DNA of 64,000 nt from Hypericum androsaemum (lineage: Eukaryota; Streptophyta; Magnoliopsida; Malpighiales; Hypericaceae), in the NCBI GenBank assembly GCA_963995505.1, contig OZ023199.1, positions 1,984,001-2,048,000 on the forward strand, read 5' to 3'. Shown in pieces: positions 11,311 to 22,338 of this stretch. The notes under the pieces were generated by a model. It was not told the DNA's origin and ran no database searches. It worked only from the letters and a program-made list of their open reading frames with translations. Within the stretch, counting starts at the first letter, position 1, and each line of letters opens with the position of its first letter. Made by a program: the position numbers and the translations under genes.

Positions 11311-12681
11311 TAAAATTTAGGGAAAAATCTATTTTAGTACCATGTAGTATCGCAAAAAATAGTTTAAAACGTATCAATTGAGTCAAACTTATTGTAATTA
11401 AAATTAATTAGAGGCCCGGGCAGCTGTCCGAACCCTTTCCAATCTGCCCGAGCCCTGCCCGACCACCTTGGCTAGCCACATCACCAAAATTTGATGATGT
11501 GGCGCCACGTGGCTATCTCTTCTCTTTCTCCCTTCTCTCTCTCTCTCCCCTCCTCCTCCTCCTCCTCTTCTTCTTCTTCTTCTTCTCACCGTAAAAATTC
11601 AAACCAAAAAATTAAAAACAACAAAGAATAAATTTAACGAGCTCACGAGTAAAATTAACGAATAAAATCATTCCCAAAGTTTAACTTCAATAATTAAAAG
11701 CCTAATTAAAACCCTAATCATTCTCGTCTTCGGTTTCGAAAATGGCGTAGCTTCGATCTCTTCGTCGGAGGCACATCGGTCGTCACCGCCGGTACCATGA
11801 CATCACCTGGAATGAGGCGAGCACATTAGTGGTCCTCAGACTCTGGGAATCTGCGCATGGACAACGGTGTCATTGAGCCGCGGACCGAGTCCAGAAATGG
11901 CTCGACGACACCTTGTCGCTCTCGTCGGAGGGAAAGGGTGAAGTGGCGAAGCAAAGCAAAGGCAGAGGTCGAACGAACGGTGGCAGTAGTCTTCTCATAA
12001 CGTCTCACAACAACAACAGGGGAAAAACCCATCAACTAAAACCCAATATGAAATTTTAGTACAAAAAGGGGAAAAATGATCAACTAAAACCCATCAGAGG
12101 CAACAATAGGACGGTCGTCGACGGCTATGTCATGTAGAGCAGCAAGCGGGTCACGAGGAGAGGCGGTGGTCAAGGGCGAGCGTCGAGCAGGTCACGGCCA
12201 ATGGCGAGCAGTCCCAGGAAACGGAAGAAGCTGCTTGGATTCATCACGGCGAGTGCCGATCGGGTCATGGGGAGCTGCGACGATGTGAAGAAAAGAGGGA
12301 AATGGTGGGCCGCTTGAGAAGAAGAGACGGGCGATTGAATCGTCACGGGGAGGGGCAGTTCTGTTCTTGGGACTTCTTTTTTTTGGAAATTTGCGAGAGG
12401 AAGTGAGGAAATTAGACTTGGCAAAAATGAGGGAGGATGATGTTGCCACGTCATCAGAGAAATCTGATATGGCTGGTCCACGTGGCAGGGCAGGGTCCTG
12501 GCAAGACGGGCAGGGTTCGGGCATCCTGGCAAGACGGGCAGGGTTCGGGCAGCTGCCCGGGCCTCTAATTAATTTTAATTGGAATAAGTTTGACTCAATT
12601 GATACGTTTTAAACCACAGGGTACTGACTTGATTTTTTGCGATACCACAGGGTACTTAAATAGACTTTTTTCTAAATTTTA
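11311..12681. mobile_element. Foldback / Mutator-like non-autonomous element with long terminal inverted repeats
   Basis: About 130-160 bp at the left end (11311-11455) recurs inverted at the right end (about 12525-12681). Matched marks are TAAAATTTAG at both tips, GTATCGCAAAAAAT, TTTAAAACGTATCAATTGAG and AATTAGAGGCCCGGGCAGCTG. The right arm carries an extra duplicated ACCCTGTGGT block. The interior is GC-rich with CCACGTGGC palindromes and CTT microsatellites (about 11525-11585), but no convincing gene. Open frames inside (for example 12170-12532 minus) are low-complexity. I could not find a clean target-site duplication, so the transposon superfamily is inference. Confidence 0.75.
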
Positions 12682-14535
12682 TTGGATTCTCATTTGTTCA
12701 AACATGCAAAAATACAAGTAAAATAAAGTATATGTAACATAATATTCGATAAATTAATAATTTATATATAATTATTATTTTTCGTATTCCAACCTTTTTA
12801 AAGATCGACGCATTTGACCAATGAAAGGTGGGTAGAATGGTAATAGGTCATGTCTCGTTTTTCAAAAATCGGTGGGTCAATTTCTATCCCTTGCCAAAAT
12901 GGCAAAACATTACTTATGAGAGAAACAAAACCCAATGCTGTCTAGAACTCGAGTTTAGGCCAACCCAACTAAATTTCATGAAAAAAAAGCTCAACGCATT
13001 TGTGTCGTTTAATGAATGCTACATACACCATTATCATTCCTACTGGTTTACATTTATCCAAACGAGCCATTAATGAAGACTACAAATCTTAGGTGGTTTT
13101 GTCTATGCACAATCATAGCTACACTATAGTAAATTTTAATACAGCCATATTGATTTAATATATTTATCAGTTAAGATTTTGACATGATTTTATTTATAGC
13201 AGGGTGTGTTTATTTTTCCTATTTTAAAATTTATTTTTTTTAATAATCCAAAATTTTTAATATATCATGTGTTCACTACCATATAACTCAGCTCATTCGG
13301 TCTGACTTGATCATTATTTTTCACCACCGAACGTGGAATTCATTCTTTTGTTTATTTATGTATATACAGAACGTGTTATAAATGTTTATATACCGACAGC
13401 ATCAACCATACAATATTCGATCAAATCAAAGGAATTATGATGTTAAGCCATCTGCCATTCATCGCCCGTTACTCTATTTTAAAATTTAGGGTAAATTATT
13501 TTAAAATTTCTCGTGTTTGAAAAATAATTTTTCAATTCCCATATTTAATTTTATTATACTTTCAAGTCTCTTTCATTAGCTCTTTTAATTTTTTCATTGA
13601 ATCCTTCGAAAAAAAATAAAAAAGGCATATCATTTTTTCTTCTACCTCCTAACCGATGATGCCATCTTGACTCCTACCTCCAGTGACAACAGACAGAATG
13701 GCGACGTTTCCCATTACGAGTGTTGCTCTAATATCTATATTCAAACTATCCCACAGACATAAAGTCACGAGCAAAAATTAAGAAGGAAAAAAAATGAATA
13801 AGCCATGACCAGCGTTAGCCAGCCACGTCAACCATCCAAGAGTCCCAAAACCTGAAATTGGAACTGATCGTCACAACAAATTTACATCGCCACGAGGAAG
13901 ACAGAACTTGTCAAAAATTAGAAAAGCACACAACGAGCAAACGGAAGACGCTGCGAGGTAACCCCACCATTCATCCTATATTATCTCATTTTATATATTT
14001 TTTGGTCTTAACATTTTTTGATGAAATTTTTTTCTTCCATAGTCTGTTATCCCGTTTTCTTTTTTAATAGTGTTTTGCTATGCGATCCTCTTATTTCTAC
14101 TCCGGTAATTAGAGTCAAATTATTTTCGGGTGTTAATTATGAGTACATCCAGTCCTTGACGGGTTGGATTATATTGTCTTGTCTCAAAATTATTTTTTGG
14201 GTAAATTTCTATATCAAAGTTGAGCGCTATCGTATACTATTTAAAGGTTGGATTGGTTGTTACTATTAATAGGGTGAGTAGCGCCATCCGAAATGCATTG
14301 TGGGTCGTTAGATGAGAGTGGGAACGCGCATACGAAAAATTTGACGGGTGGGATTCACTGAGGTCGGATACAGGGGCACTTTTGACTTTTTACCTAACAC
14401 GCAGCTAACAATGGTACATATGCTACTAACAATAATACAACACACGATTAACAATGTTACAATACACGACTACCAATGATTTAAATGCGACTAACAATAG
14501 TGCAACACACTTGAAATACAAAATTCTAAAATTGT
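12682..14535. other. Intergenic DNA between BPS-1 and BPS-2
   Basis: AT-rich, with scattered short open frames lacking recognisable domains. About 14380-14520 contains repeated CTAACAATG / ACACGACTA words. No gene supported. Confidence 0.5.
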
Positions 14536-14940
14536 CCATATGTAATAATTGATATTACAACTTTCTATCGTGCGTGCGGGCCAATCCACGTTGTTCGGAC
14601 CTTGCTGTTGGGCCATCCGGGTCCTCCTATTTTGCATTAACACGAGCCTTCAACGATCGTCAGCCTCGATACTTCCCGAACTGCCACTGTAACTTTATAC
14701 CATAGTCTAAGCTCTTTCATATCTCACATCACTACACTTTTTCGTATCTCCATATGTAATATTGACATTACAAATTTTCAGGGCCAAGACCTTGATGTTG
14801 GGCCATCCTAACACTCCTATATAGCATTAACACGAGCCTGAGGCTGCAACAATCATCAGCCGCAGTACTTCACGAACTGCCACTGCCACTTCATACCATT
14901 TTCTAAGCTCTTTCGTATCTCACATCACTGCACTTGTTTA
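14536..14940. repeat. Tandem duplication of distal BPS promoter block (2 copies, about 190-bp register)
   Basis: Copy 1 (14536-14749) and copy 2 (14750-about 14940) both contain CCATATGTAATA, GACCTTG(C/A)TGTTGGGCCATCC, GCATTAACACGAGCCT, CGAACTGCCACTG, TAAGCTCTTTCGTATCTCAC and ACATCACT. A related single block lies upstream of BPS-3 (about 23905-24005, inverted), with CGATCGTC, GCAGTACTTC and AAGCTCTTTCGTAT. It lies 300-700 bp upstream of BPS-2. Confidence 0.8.
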
Positions 14941-15004
14941 ATAATTCCAATTGGCCGCCTATTTTTACCTATGAATTGTGACTAAACTATCCCATCTTAT
15001 CTTT

Positions 15005-15095
15005 ATTTGAACGCCCAAAACGACTCACAAATAGAAAAATGAGCACAAACCAGATTGCCCCACCCACCTACTTCTATATCACACACTATATATAA
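15005..15095 (+). promoter_or_regulatory. BPS-2 proximal promoter
   Basis: TATATATAA at 15087-15095, CACCTACTTC (AC-type MYB core) at 15065-15074, GCACAAACCA at about 15042-15051 and TTTGAACGCCCAAAA at about 15006-15020. Order and spacing match BPS-1 and BPS-3. Confidence 0.7.
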
Positions 15096-15235
15096 ACCGG
15101 CCTCGTTCCCCATATATCAAATATCCATCACTCTTCTTCCATAACTCGGTACTCTCATCTCACCATTTATAAACACCGAGTCTTAGAGGGGGGGAGAGAG
15201 AGAGAGTCAAAGTTAATTAATTAAGTGACCAAGAG

Positions 15236-16524
15236 ATGGCCCCGGCAATGGAACACTCAACCCAGAACGGCCATCAGCAGGGAAACAGGAGGGCCAGCGT
15301 CCTCGCCATCGGAACCACCAACCCGGAACATATCATCTTGCAGGAGGACTACCCGGACTTCTACTTCAAGAACACCAACAGCGAACACATGGCCGATCTC
15401 AAGGAGAAATTCAAGCGCATTTGTAAGTCTTCTTTTATATAACCCGAGTGTGTTCGTTCATCTATGACTCTCTCGTATCCGCTATCATCAATCTGACAAC
15501 GGTGTGTTGTTTGGTTGATATAGGCGTGAAGTCTCATATTAGGAAGAGGCACTTCTACCTGACCGAGGAGATCCTCAAGGAGAACCCCGGCATCGCCACC
15601 TACGGCGCGGGCTCCCTGGATGCCCGCCAGAGGATCCTCGAGACTGAGGTCCCCAAGCTTGGCCAGGAGGCGGCCCTCAAGGCCATCGCGGAGTGGGGCC
15701 AGCCGATCTCCAAGATCACCCACGTGGTGTTTGCGACTACCTCCGGGTTCATGATGCCCGGAGCCGACTACGCCATCACCCGCCTCCTCGGCCTCAACCG
15801 CACCGTCAGGCGCGTCATGCTCTACAACCAGGGCTGCTTCGCCGGGGGCACGGCCCTCCGCGTCGCCAAGGACCTCGCTGAGAACAACGAGGGCGCGCGT
15901 GTGCTCGTGGTGTGCGCGGAGAACACCGCCATGACCTTCCACGCGCCCAACGAGTCCCACCTCGACGTGATCGTCGGCCAGGCCATGTTCTCGGACGGAG
16001 CGGCCGCGCTGATCGTCGGGGCCGAGCCGGACCACTCCGCTGGCGAGCGGGCTGTTTTCAACATCATGTCGGCGAGCCAAACGATCGTACCGGGTTCGGA
16101 TGGGGCGATAACGGCGCACTTCTACGAGATGGGGATGAGCTACTTCCTAAAGGAGGACGTCATCCCTCTCTTCCGTGACAACATCTCCGCGGTTATGGAG
16201 GAGGCCTTCGCCCCTCTCGGGGTCTCCGACTGGAACTCCCTCTTCTACTCCATCCACCCTGGTGGCCGCGGGATCATCGACGGCGTCGCCGGCAACCTCA
16301 ACATCAAGGACGAGAACCTAGTCGCCACCAGGCACGTCCTGGGCGAGTACGGGAACATGGGGTCGGCCTGCGTGATGTTCATCCTGGACGAGCTCAGAAG
16401 GAGCTCCAAGGTCAACGGGAAGCCCACCACCGGCGACGGCAAGGAGTTCGGCTGCCTCATCGGCCTCGGCCCGGGGCTCACCGTCGAGGCCGTCGTCCTA
16501 CAGAGTGTTCCCATCCTTCAGTAG
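15236..16524 (+). CDS. BPS: Benzophenone synthase, copy 2
   Basis: Exons 15236-15422 and 15524-16524 (101-bp intron in the conserved Cys codon, here Cys63) give 395 residues. The three extra residues relative to the other copies are in the N-terminal Gln/Gly-rich stretch (NGHQQGNRR), the same length I remember for Hypericum androsaemum BPS. The triad is Cys167, His307 and Asn340. The Thr that controls cyclisation is Thr135 and is present. The active-site segment ENTAMTF is unchanged from copy 1. Exon 2 is exactly 1001 bp, as in all four copies. Of the four, this one looks closest to canonical BPS, with NPEH and [10 protein letters not shown], so it may be the reference-function copy (inference). 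Confidence 0.93.
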
Positions 16525-16965
16525 TGATCATCGTGTTTATATACTATATAATTCATTGCCTTAAAATTATTTGAAGGGTTTCGAATAATAATAATAATAA
16601 TAATTTATATTACAAGGTTACTCCCTCCATTTTGTTTTTATTTAGTGGTCGAGCAAAATTATAATCAACTAATGTAATATTTTTGTTTTGGTACAATTTA
16701 GCAATGATATAACCATTGGTGTAATGCTAAATTTTCAGTCCTAATTACCTCTCAGTTTTCGTAAGTGAAACTCTTCGTATTTTGGTATTTTTATATTCAG
16801 ACTTTTTGGGCCGGCAATCTTTTGAATTTTGTTTGATTAAAAATAATTAGTTATTTGGACACCATAAATCAACTAATTCAAGTTAGATCAATTTAGAACT
16901 TTAGAACTTTGGTATTAGCGGACCTTTCAAACATCTCACTCTCATTTATTTCCCCTGTTTCTTGA
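16525..16965. other. BPS-2 3' flank
   Basis: 3' UTR and AT-rich sequence with a short AAT microsatellite at about 16586-16602. No gene. Confidence 0.5.
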
Positions 16966-16974
16966 AAGAATTTA

Positions 16975-17322
16975 GGGCAAATTGTCCTCAAGTCCTTGGT
17001 GTTTGCTTAAATCACTATTTTTGTTCCTGCTATTTCGAAATTAAAACTTTAATTCTCCTAGTTTATTTTTATTGTACTCTAAGGTCCTTGATGCCAGAAT
17101 CGAAAAATTTTGCCGGCCAAGAGAGACCTGAAATGACCTTTATGTCCCTTAGTTGAAGTTGTAATGGAGTTGTAGTTCTGTGCATAAGGGTCATTTCAGG
17201 TCATTTCACGGACCTTAGAGTACAATAAAAGCAAACTAGGATGATTAAAGTTTTAATTTTGAAACAGTAGGAACAAAAATAGTGATTTAAGCAAACACCA
17301 GAAACCCGAGGGCAATTTGCTC
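16975..17322. mobile_element. 348-bp Mutator-type MITE with 9-bp target-site duplication
   Basis: The element starts GGGCAAATTG and ends CAATTTGCTC. Terminal inverted repeats run about 130 bp per side, with shared blocks GTGTTTGCTTAAATCACTA, TTTTTGTTCC and GTACTCTAAGGTCC. It is flanked by the perfect direct repeat AAGAATTTA at 16966-16974 and 17323-17331. Nine-base duplications are the mark of the Mutator superfamily. It has no coding capacity. Confidence 0.9.
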
Positions 17323-17331
17323 AAGAATTTA

Positions 17332-18268
17332 TTAGTCCCCTATTAGGCTATTACTGTGCCATTATTTTGTTTTGTTATTGTGGCTAATATATTTTCGGCT
17401 TTTAAAAAAAATAGTGACATCATATTTTTATATAAATACGAAAAATAAATTTAAATACATTACAAATAAATAATCTATCCGTAACCCTCGTTCTGTGTCT
17501 AATAGCCTCAATATATTTTCCGTTTGTTGCTGTCATTGTAATTGTACCTTTACTTATAGGTACATGGAATGTTGTAGCTGTTGATTTATTTGACAAAACA
17601 AGGAAAAAACTTGTCAACGGCGCTCGGTGGAAGTTGGAAAAAATGTCTTGCTCGTTTGATTGAATTTGACTAGGCGCCTCGTTTTGTTTACTCTAATATT
17701 AAGAATCGAGCAGATCATACCACGGGTGCTCTCTTAATAATCTAAATTTTTAACATAAAATTTTCTTAAGTGAACTAGGAGCTTCGTTTTGTCCAATTGT
17801 CCCATAAAAAAGAGAATGCTGTTGACTTAGTTGAACAACCGGAAAAAATTGACATAGAAGTTTTAACCAATGGCATATTAGATTCTTTACACCAAAATTA
17901 TCAGTTGCATCTATATAGGTTCATTGATTCTAATTCGGGCAAAGTAAATGTTTTTTTACTAAATTTTAACATAATTATGAATAATTTATATAAAAAAGCA
18001 ATTGAAAGGCCGTCAGGTAAATAAAGAGAATGGTATGTATCAAGCCAACATTTACTATATATATATATCAAACAAATACAAATACAAACTCAGACATAAT
18101 CGAAAAAATACACAGGGAAAATACAATGTTCAGTCAAATGGAAAATTGCAATAACAAATACGAGAAAGAAAAAATAAAGCAAACAACTGATAATGATGAT
18201 CAATCTCCTCTTGGCATGTCCATGTGATGCAAAGCACATGCATCAACTCTTCAAGATAGATTGTCTAA
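17332..18268. other. Intergenic DNA between MITE and proline-rich gene
   Basis: AT-rich DNA with short open frames (for example 17797-18024) that have no recognisable domain. The last 80 bp are the 3' flank of the proline-rich gene and match positions 242-280. Confidence 0.5.
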
Positions 18269-18676
18269 TTAGTTTGAAGGAGGAGGGGCAAGGAAAGGGA
18301 TAGAAGGGAAGGAGGTTGGAATGGTGGTAGGGAAACTGGAAGGCAATGGAGGCAAAGCAACCTTAGGGAGAGTAGTACTAGGCATTGTTGGGAGGTTGCT
18401 TGGGATTGTGGGCTGAGGAATTTGAGTTGGGTTTTGTGGAATTTGAGTTGGAATTTGTGGGATTTGAGTTGGGATTTGTGGGATTTGAGTTGGGTTATTA
18501 GGAATTTGTGGGATTGTTGTAGGCTGAGGTAAGGTTGGCATATTTGGAATTGGAGGAAGATTGATACTTGGCATTTGGAGAAGGTTACGAGCTCCTAGCC
18601 CAACTTCCATGCCTGAGAATGCCAAAGCTAAAATGAGGAGAGACAAGACGGAACTGTAGTAGTTTGAGGATGCCAT
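18269..18676 (-). CDS. Small secreted proline-rich protein, full copy
   Basis: Single-exon gene of 135 residues. Residues 1-28 form a clear signal peptide (MASSNYYSS followed by a Leu-rich core, then GLGARNLLQ, a common plant secreted-protein junction). The mature part is built of Pro-Thr-Gln-Ile-Pro-Gln type repeats (about residues 57-90) and a Leu/Pro/Ser tail ending PPPSN. Few Tyr or Cys residues are present, so it is not a classic extensin. A TATA-like CTATAAATAA lies on the minus strand at about 18773-18782, roughly 95 bp before the ATG. The truncated relative is at 2-241. Likely apoplastic or cell-wall localised; function unknown. Confidence 0.85.
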   Translation of the reverse strand: MASSNYYSSVLSLLILALAFSGMEVGLGARNLLQMPSINLPPIPNMPTLPQPTTIPQIPNNPTQIPQIPTQIPQIPTQIPQNPTQIPQPTIPSNLPTMPSTTLPKVALPPLPSSFPTTIPTSFPSIPFLAPPPSN

Positions 18677-19741
18677 TTTGTAAGCCTATCTTCTTGGTTT
18701 GAGCAATTGAAGTCCTTGAACTTGTATGAAATATTGTTGTCTGGATGTGGAAATTGGTTCTAATGGTCGGGGTTATTTATAGTGCAAGGACTTACAAGGG
18801 TTATGGTAGTTGATCTTCGAAACGCGTTGGATTGGTTGAGAAAATTAGAGGTCGAATACCGTATAGGAATACAATTGTTAGTTCAACTTCTATCCAATAA
18901 ATCCTTGTATAGGTGACATATGTTAGTATGTAGTTGTGGTTGGCTGGATTTTTGTGATCATGGTTTCTAGGCATGCAAATCGATTGGAAATGTTGTCCTT
19001 TGAATATTTTTTTAATTCTAATTGGTGGCCTACCTTGGCGATTTTGCATGCTTAAGAAACCCAATAAGCAATAAACGGATAATCAAACAAGCCGTATGAT
19101 GAATATCACTACCTTGTAGAAACAAGGTTTCCCACACAAAAATTTAGCTAAAATTTTTACACCTAATTACAAATTGAACTTTTAACCTTCGTCAATTCAT
19201 TCATATACATATGTGACCTAAATGTTATGAACTTTCATATAAGTTATTAATTTACGAATTTGCATAGCAGAATTTGACTAAAAACGAGAATAGGGAGGAG
19301 AAGAAAAAAAAGGAGGAAAAAAGAAAAGGAGAATAAGAAATCTAGAAGTGTAGAAGATGTGATAATTCTTTCATATAATTAATCTCCCATTACAACATTA
19401 TTTATACTAGAATTCATAACCTCCTGTAACTCCTCCAACCTGACTGCTATTACACGTGTGCCTTATCTAAACGTCAACGTTCTTATTCCAGCACCAACGT
19501 TAAGTAATTTACACAATCTATATAACATCAAGTAACTAACTAATATGTTTGATCATTAACATGTAACGGTAAAGGCTCGTGACATCCAGCCTCCGATTGA
19601 TGAATTCTTGTCCTCAAGAATGTAATACAACGACCATAGGAAACCACCTCCTATCCATGATCTGTCTCTCGGTGGCGTCTCATGTAGCTCATTTTTATCT
19701 TTCATAAGATTGATTCCACCACTCTTTCTTCCTTTGCAAAA
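18677..19741. other. Upstream DNA of the proline-rich gene
   Basis: Promoter region, then AT-rich sequence with a purine-rich stretch at about 19285-19350. No further gene supported. Confidence 0.45.
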
Positions 19742-20285
19742 ATGCTCTTTAAACCACTTGTCTTCACGTCTATAACCACACATACGAACAAGGTGATAGT
19801 CAATTGCGACGCCCACTCGGATAAACAGAGTGCAGGGCTAGCTGATGTGGCTAGAAACAGTCGAGATCACATTATAGATGGTCAGAGTGCAATTTTAAGG
19901 TGGAGCACACCACTAGATGCTGAGCTACAAGCTCTCCTACCAACATCGACCTTGTCCAAGACAACTTCCACCTTGCTACGACCCAAATCCAATCTGACTG
20001 CAAGATTTTAGTTGAGCACGTGAATAGTTTGTCTTCATCTTTTGATTGACAAAGTGAGATTGATGTCATTAGAGCTAAAATCTATTTAGCTAAGTTGCCA
20101 AACTGTACGCAGGTTCATTCTTATACATATTAATGTGGTAGTCAATTAGATTGCAACTAGAACGTGGTCCGAAATTTTGCTTCCAATTTGCTTACTCGTT
20201 ATTCGGAGGAGTTGTATCTTCTATTGTACCAAGATCTTCCTACATAATATATGAGTAAAAAGGTTTAACTGTCAAAAAAAAAATA
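19742..20285 (+). pseudogene. LINE retrotransposon 3' end: degenerate RNase H domain
   Basis: The frame at 19742-20011 reads VNCDAHSDKQSAGLADVARNS then HIIDGQSA and LDAELQALL, the pattern of the RNase H domain at the C-terminus of plant LINE elements. After a frameshift near 19950 the next frames give IQSDCKILVEHVNS, AKLPNCTQVHSY and NFASNLLTRYSEELYLLLYQD, completing the domain with several stops. It ends at an A-run (about 20273-20284), consistent with a poly(A) tail. It is inactive and truncated. Confidence 0.8.
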
Positions 20286-22338
20286 TAGGGCCTTTTCCTA
20301 TCGGAGTTTATCTACGTACTCTAATTCCACAGATTGAACACATTATATCGATAGGGTCTTTTTTTTTGGTCGGTAAAATGCTTATATATTTTTTTATATT
20401 TATTTATATATATTAGGGTGTTAAATACATCTGCAGACAACCAGACCTACACAGGAGCAGGAGAAGTCGCCAATGAGCCCAAAAGAGAAACCCCCAAGGC
20501 TGTACAGCAACAAAAACCAGCAGAAAAAAAAGTCCCCGAAGCCCTCCACCTATTGAATACATTTTCCATAAAAGGAAGAGATACTGATAACCAATATCGA
20601 TAGGGTCTTTTTCAATGGGAGATTACCTCAATAAATTATAGTAGAATTCAACCGAAAATTTAAAAAAATGACTTCCGATTGGTGCTTTCCCTTTGGAACT
20701 TTAAAATTGTAAAACATTCTTTTAATAAATAATTTAACTGTGTTATTTTTTATTTAAATAAAGTATTTTATTAACTCCAGCGAACTTACACTATGTATTC
20801 TTAAAATTTCGAATTTAATTTTTTTTTGTTAAGCTCCAACAATTACTCAACTACTCTAAGTCAGCAGATACAGTTTCCTTGTTTCTCTATAAATTTCAGG
20901 GAAACCAAAATAGGGAATATTACTCCGTTCTCTCTCACTATCTTTTTTTTTTAGTTTTGCTTGCATGTTGAAGCGCATTTTGTCATAAAATCCTATCCCC
21001 GGTGGTCAGCACAAGTTGGACCATTTAGAAAAACTCAAGTGAAAATTTTGGACTTATATCGCATTAATACTCGGACTACTGTACTATTATTCGAGTTGGT
21101 ACACTATTATTCGGACGATTAAATAAAATATGGAAAAATCAAAACTAAAATATAACTTTAAAAAATATCCACAATTTGACTCTAGACTGGAAAAATGGCG
21201 TGGGAGCCATAGTCTTCAACGACCGCTAGCCAAACACTATCATGATACTTTTTTCTTTTGACTAAGTGACTCCACGTCTCAGTCAAAGTATCTCTCGTTA
21301 TTAAATACTAGCTATATTTCTCAAAACAAAATTGAGTAATAGCTTTTTTTGGAAAAAAAAAATTAAATACTAGCTACCCTAGTTTGAACCGGTCTTATAG
21401 TAAACATCGCACGTCCGATTTATAGTTTTATACAGTGTTATTATTTCTGGCATAAAGTTAGTTTAATGGTTAAGAGATATTTTAGGATCGTGTTTTGGGA
21501 ATATAATAGAAAGTATGGTCAATATTTGGCAAGCAGAAATTTAGATTTATTTTATTCGTATATGGATTAATCTGAATACGTATTTATATAATAAAAAGTA
21601 TTTCTATCCTACGAATATTTAAAAAACTATTTTTTTTTCTTGTCAGTCAACACAAGGTGACTTTAATATAGTAAGTTTTAATAAGTAGATAGTCTCACAA
21701 TCCAACAAGTCAAAGTTGCCAAACTTCTGAAGCTTGCCGGCCCAAAAACGCCGAGTGGCATCCAAGAATTTCAAACAAGTAGGCGTCCTTGGACTTGAAA
21801 ATTAACATTGAACCAGTGACTATATCATTACATTTGAAAAAACACAAGGGTTAAGTACTTAATTATACAATGATTCGAATAATTTTATTATGATTATAAC
21901 ATATTAACAAGGCAGATATTCTAAAAATAAAATTTGTTTCGACTCGTCTCCAAAAAAGTGTTACATTAAGAGTAAAGGACGGACGGATGCGTCTATGGGA
22001 TCCCCTGAATCTAAAATGTATGCATTGGATTTCAGAATGAGAGAAACGAAAATTTGTAAAACTTATTTTTTGATATAGTATGTTTTAACTAATTAAATTT
22101 AATTGAGAAAATAACCGTGCAAATATCAAATGACAATACCATGTTTTAACAAATTAATAGAGAGAATAATCATGACACCTGGGTGTATTTAACACTCGAA
22201 AATTACGAACATATTACATTAGTTTATTATTATTTAGCTCAAACGTTAAATAAAACAAATTAGAGAGAAACTTTATAACATAACTGCAACAATCAAATAA
22301 ATTCAAGACAATCCTTTGCATATAGACATAATCAGTAA
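20286..22338. other. Intergenic DNA downstream of BPS-3
   Basis: AT-rich, with homopolymer runs. ATCGATAGGGTCTTTTT occurs at about 20349-20360 and again at 20595-20612, flanking about 240 bp that may be a small insertion. No gene supported. Confidence 0.45.

Noticed and set aside
12170..12532. Pro/Ser-rich open frames inside the foldback element
   Set aside because: Overlapping frames in the GC-rich core with no domain and no conserved start; best explained by composition.
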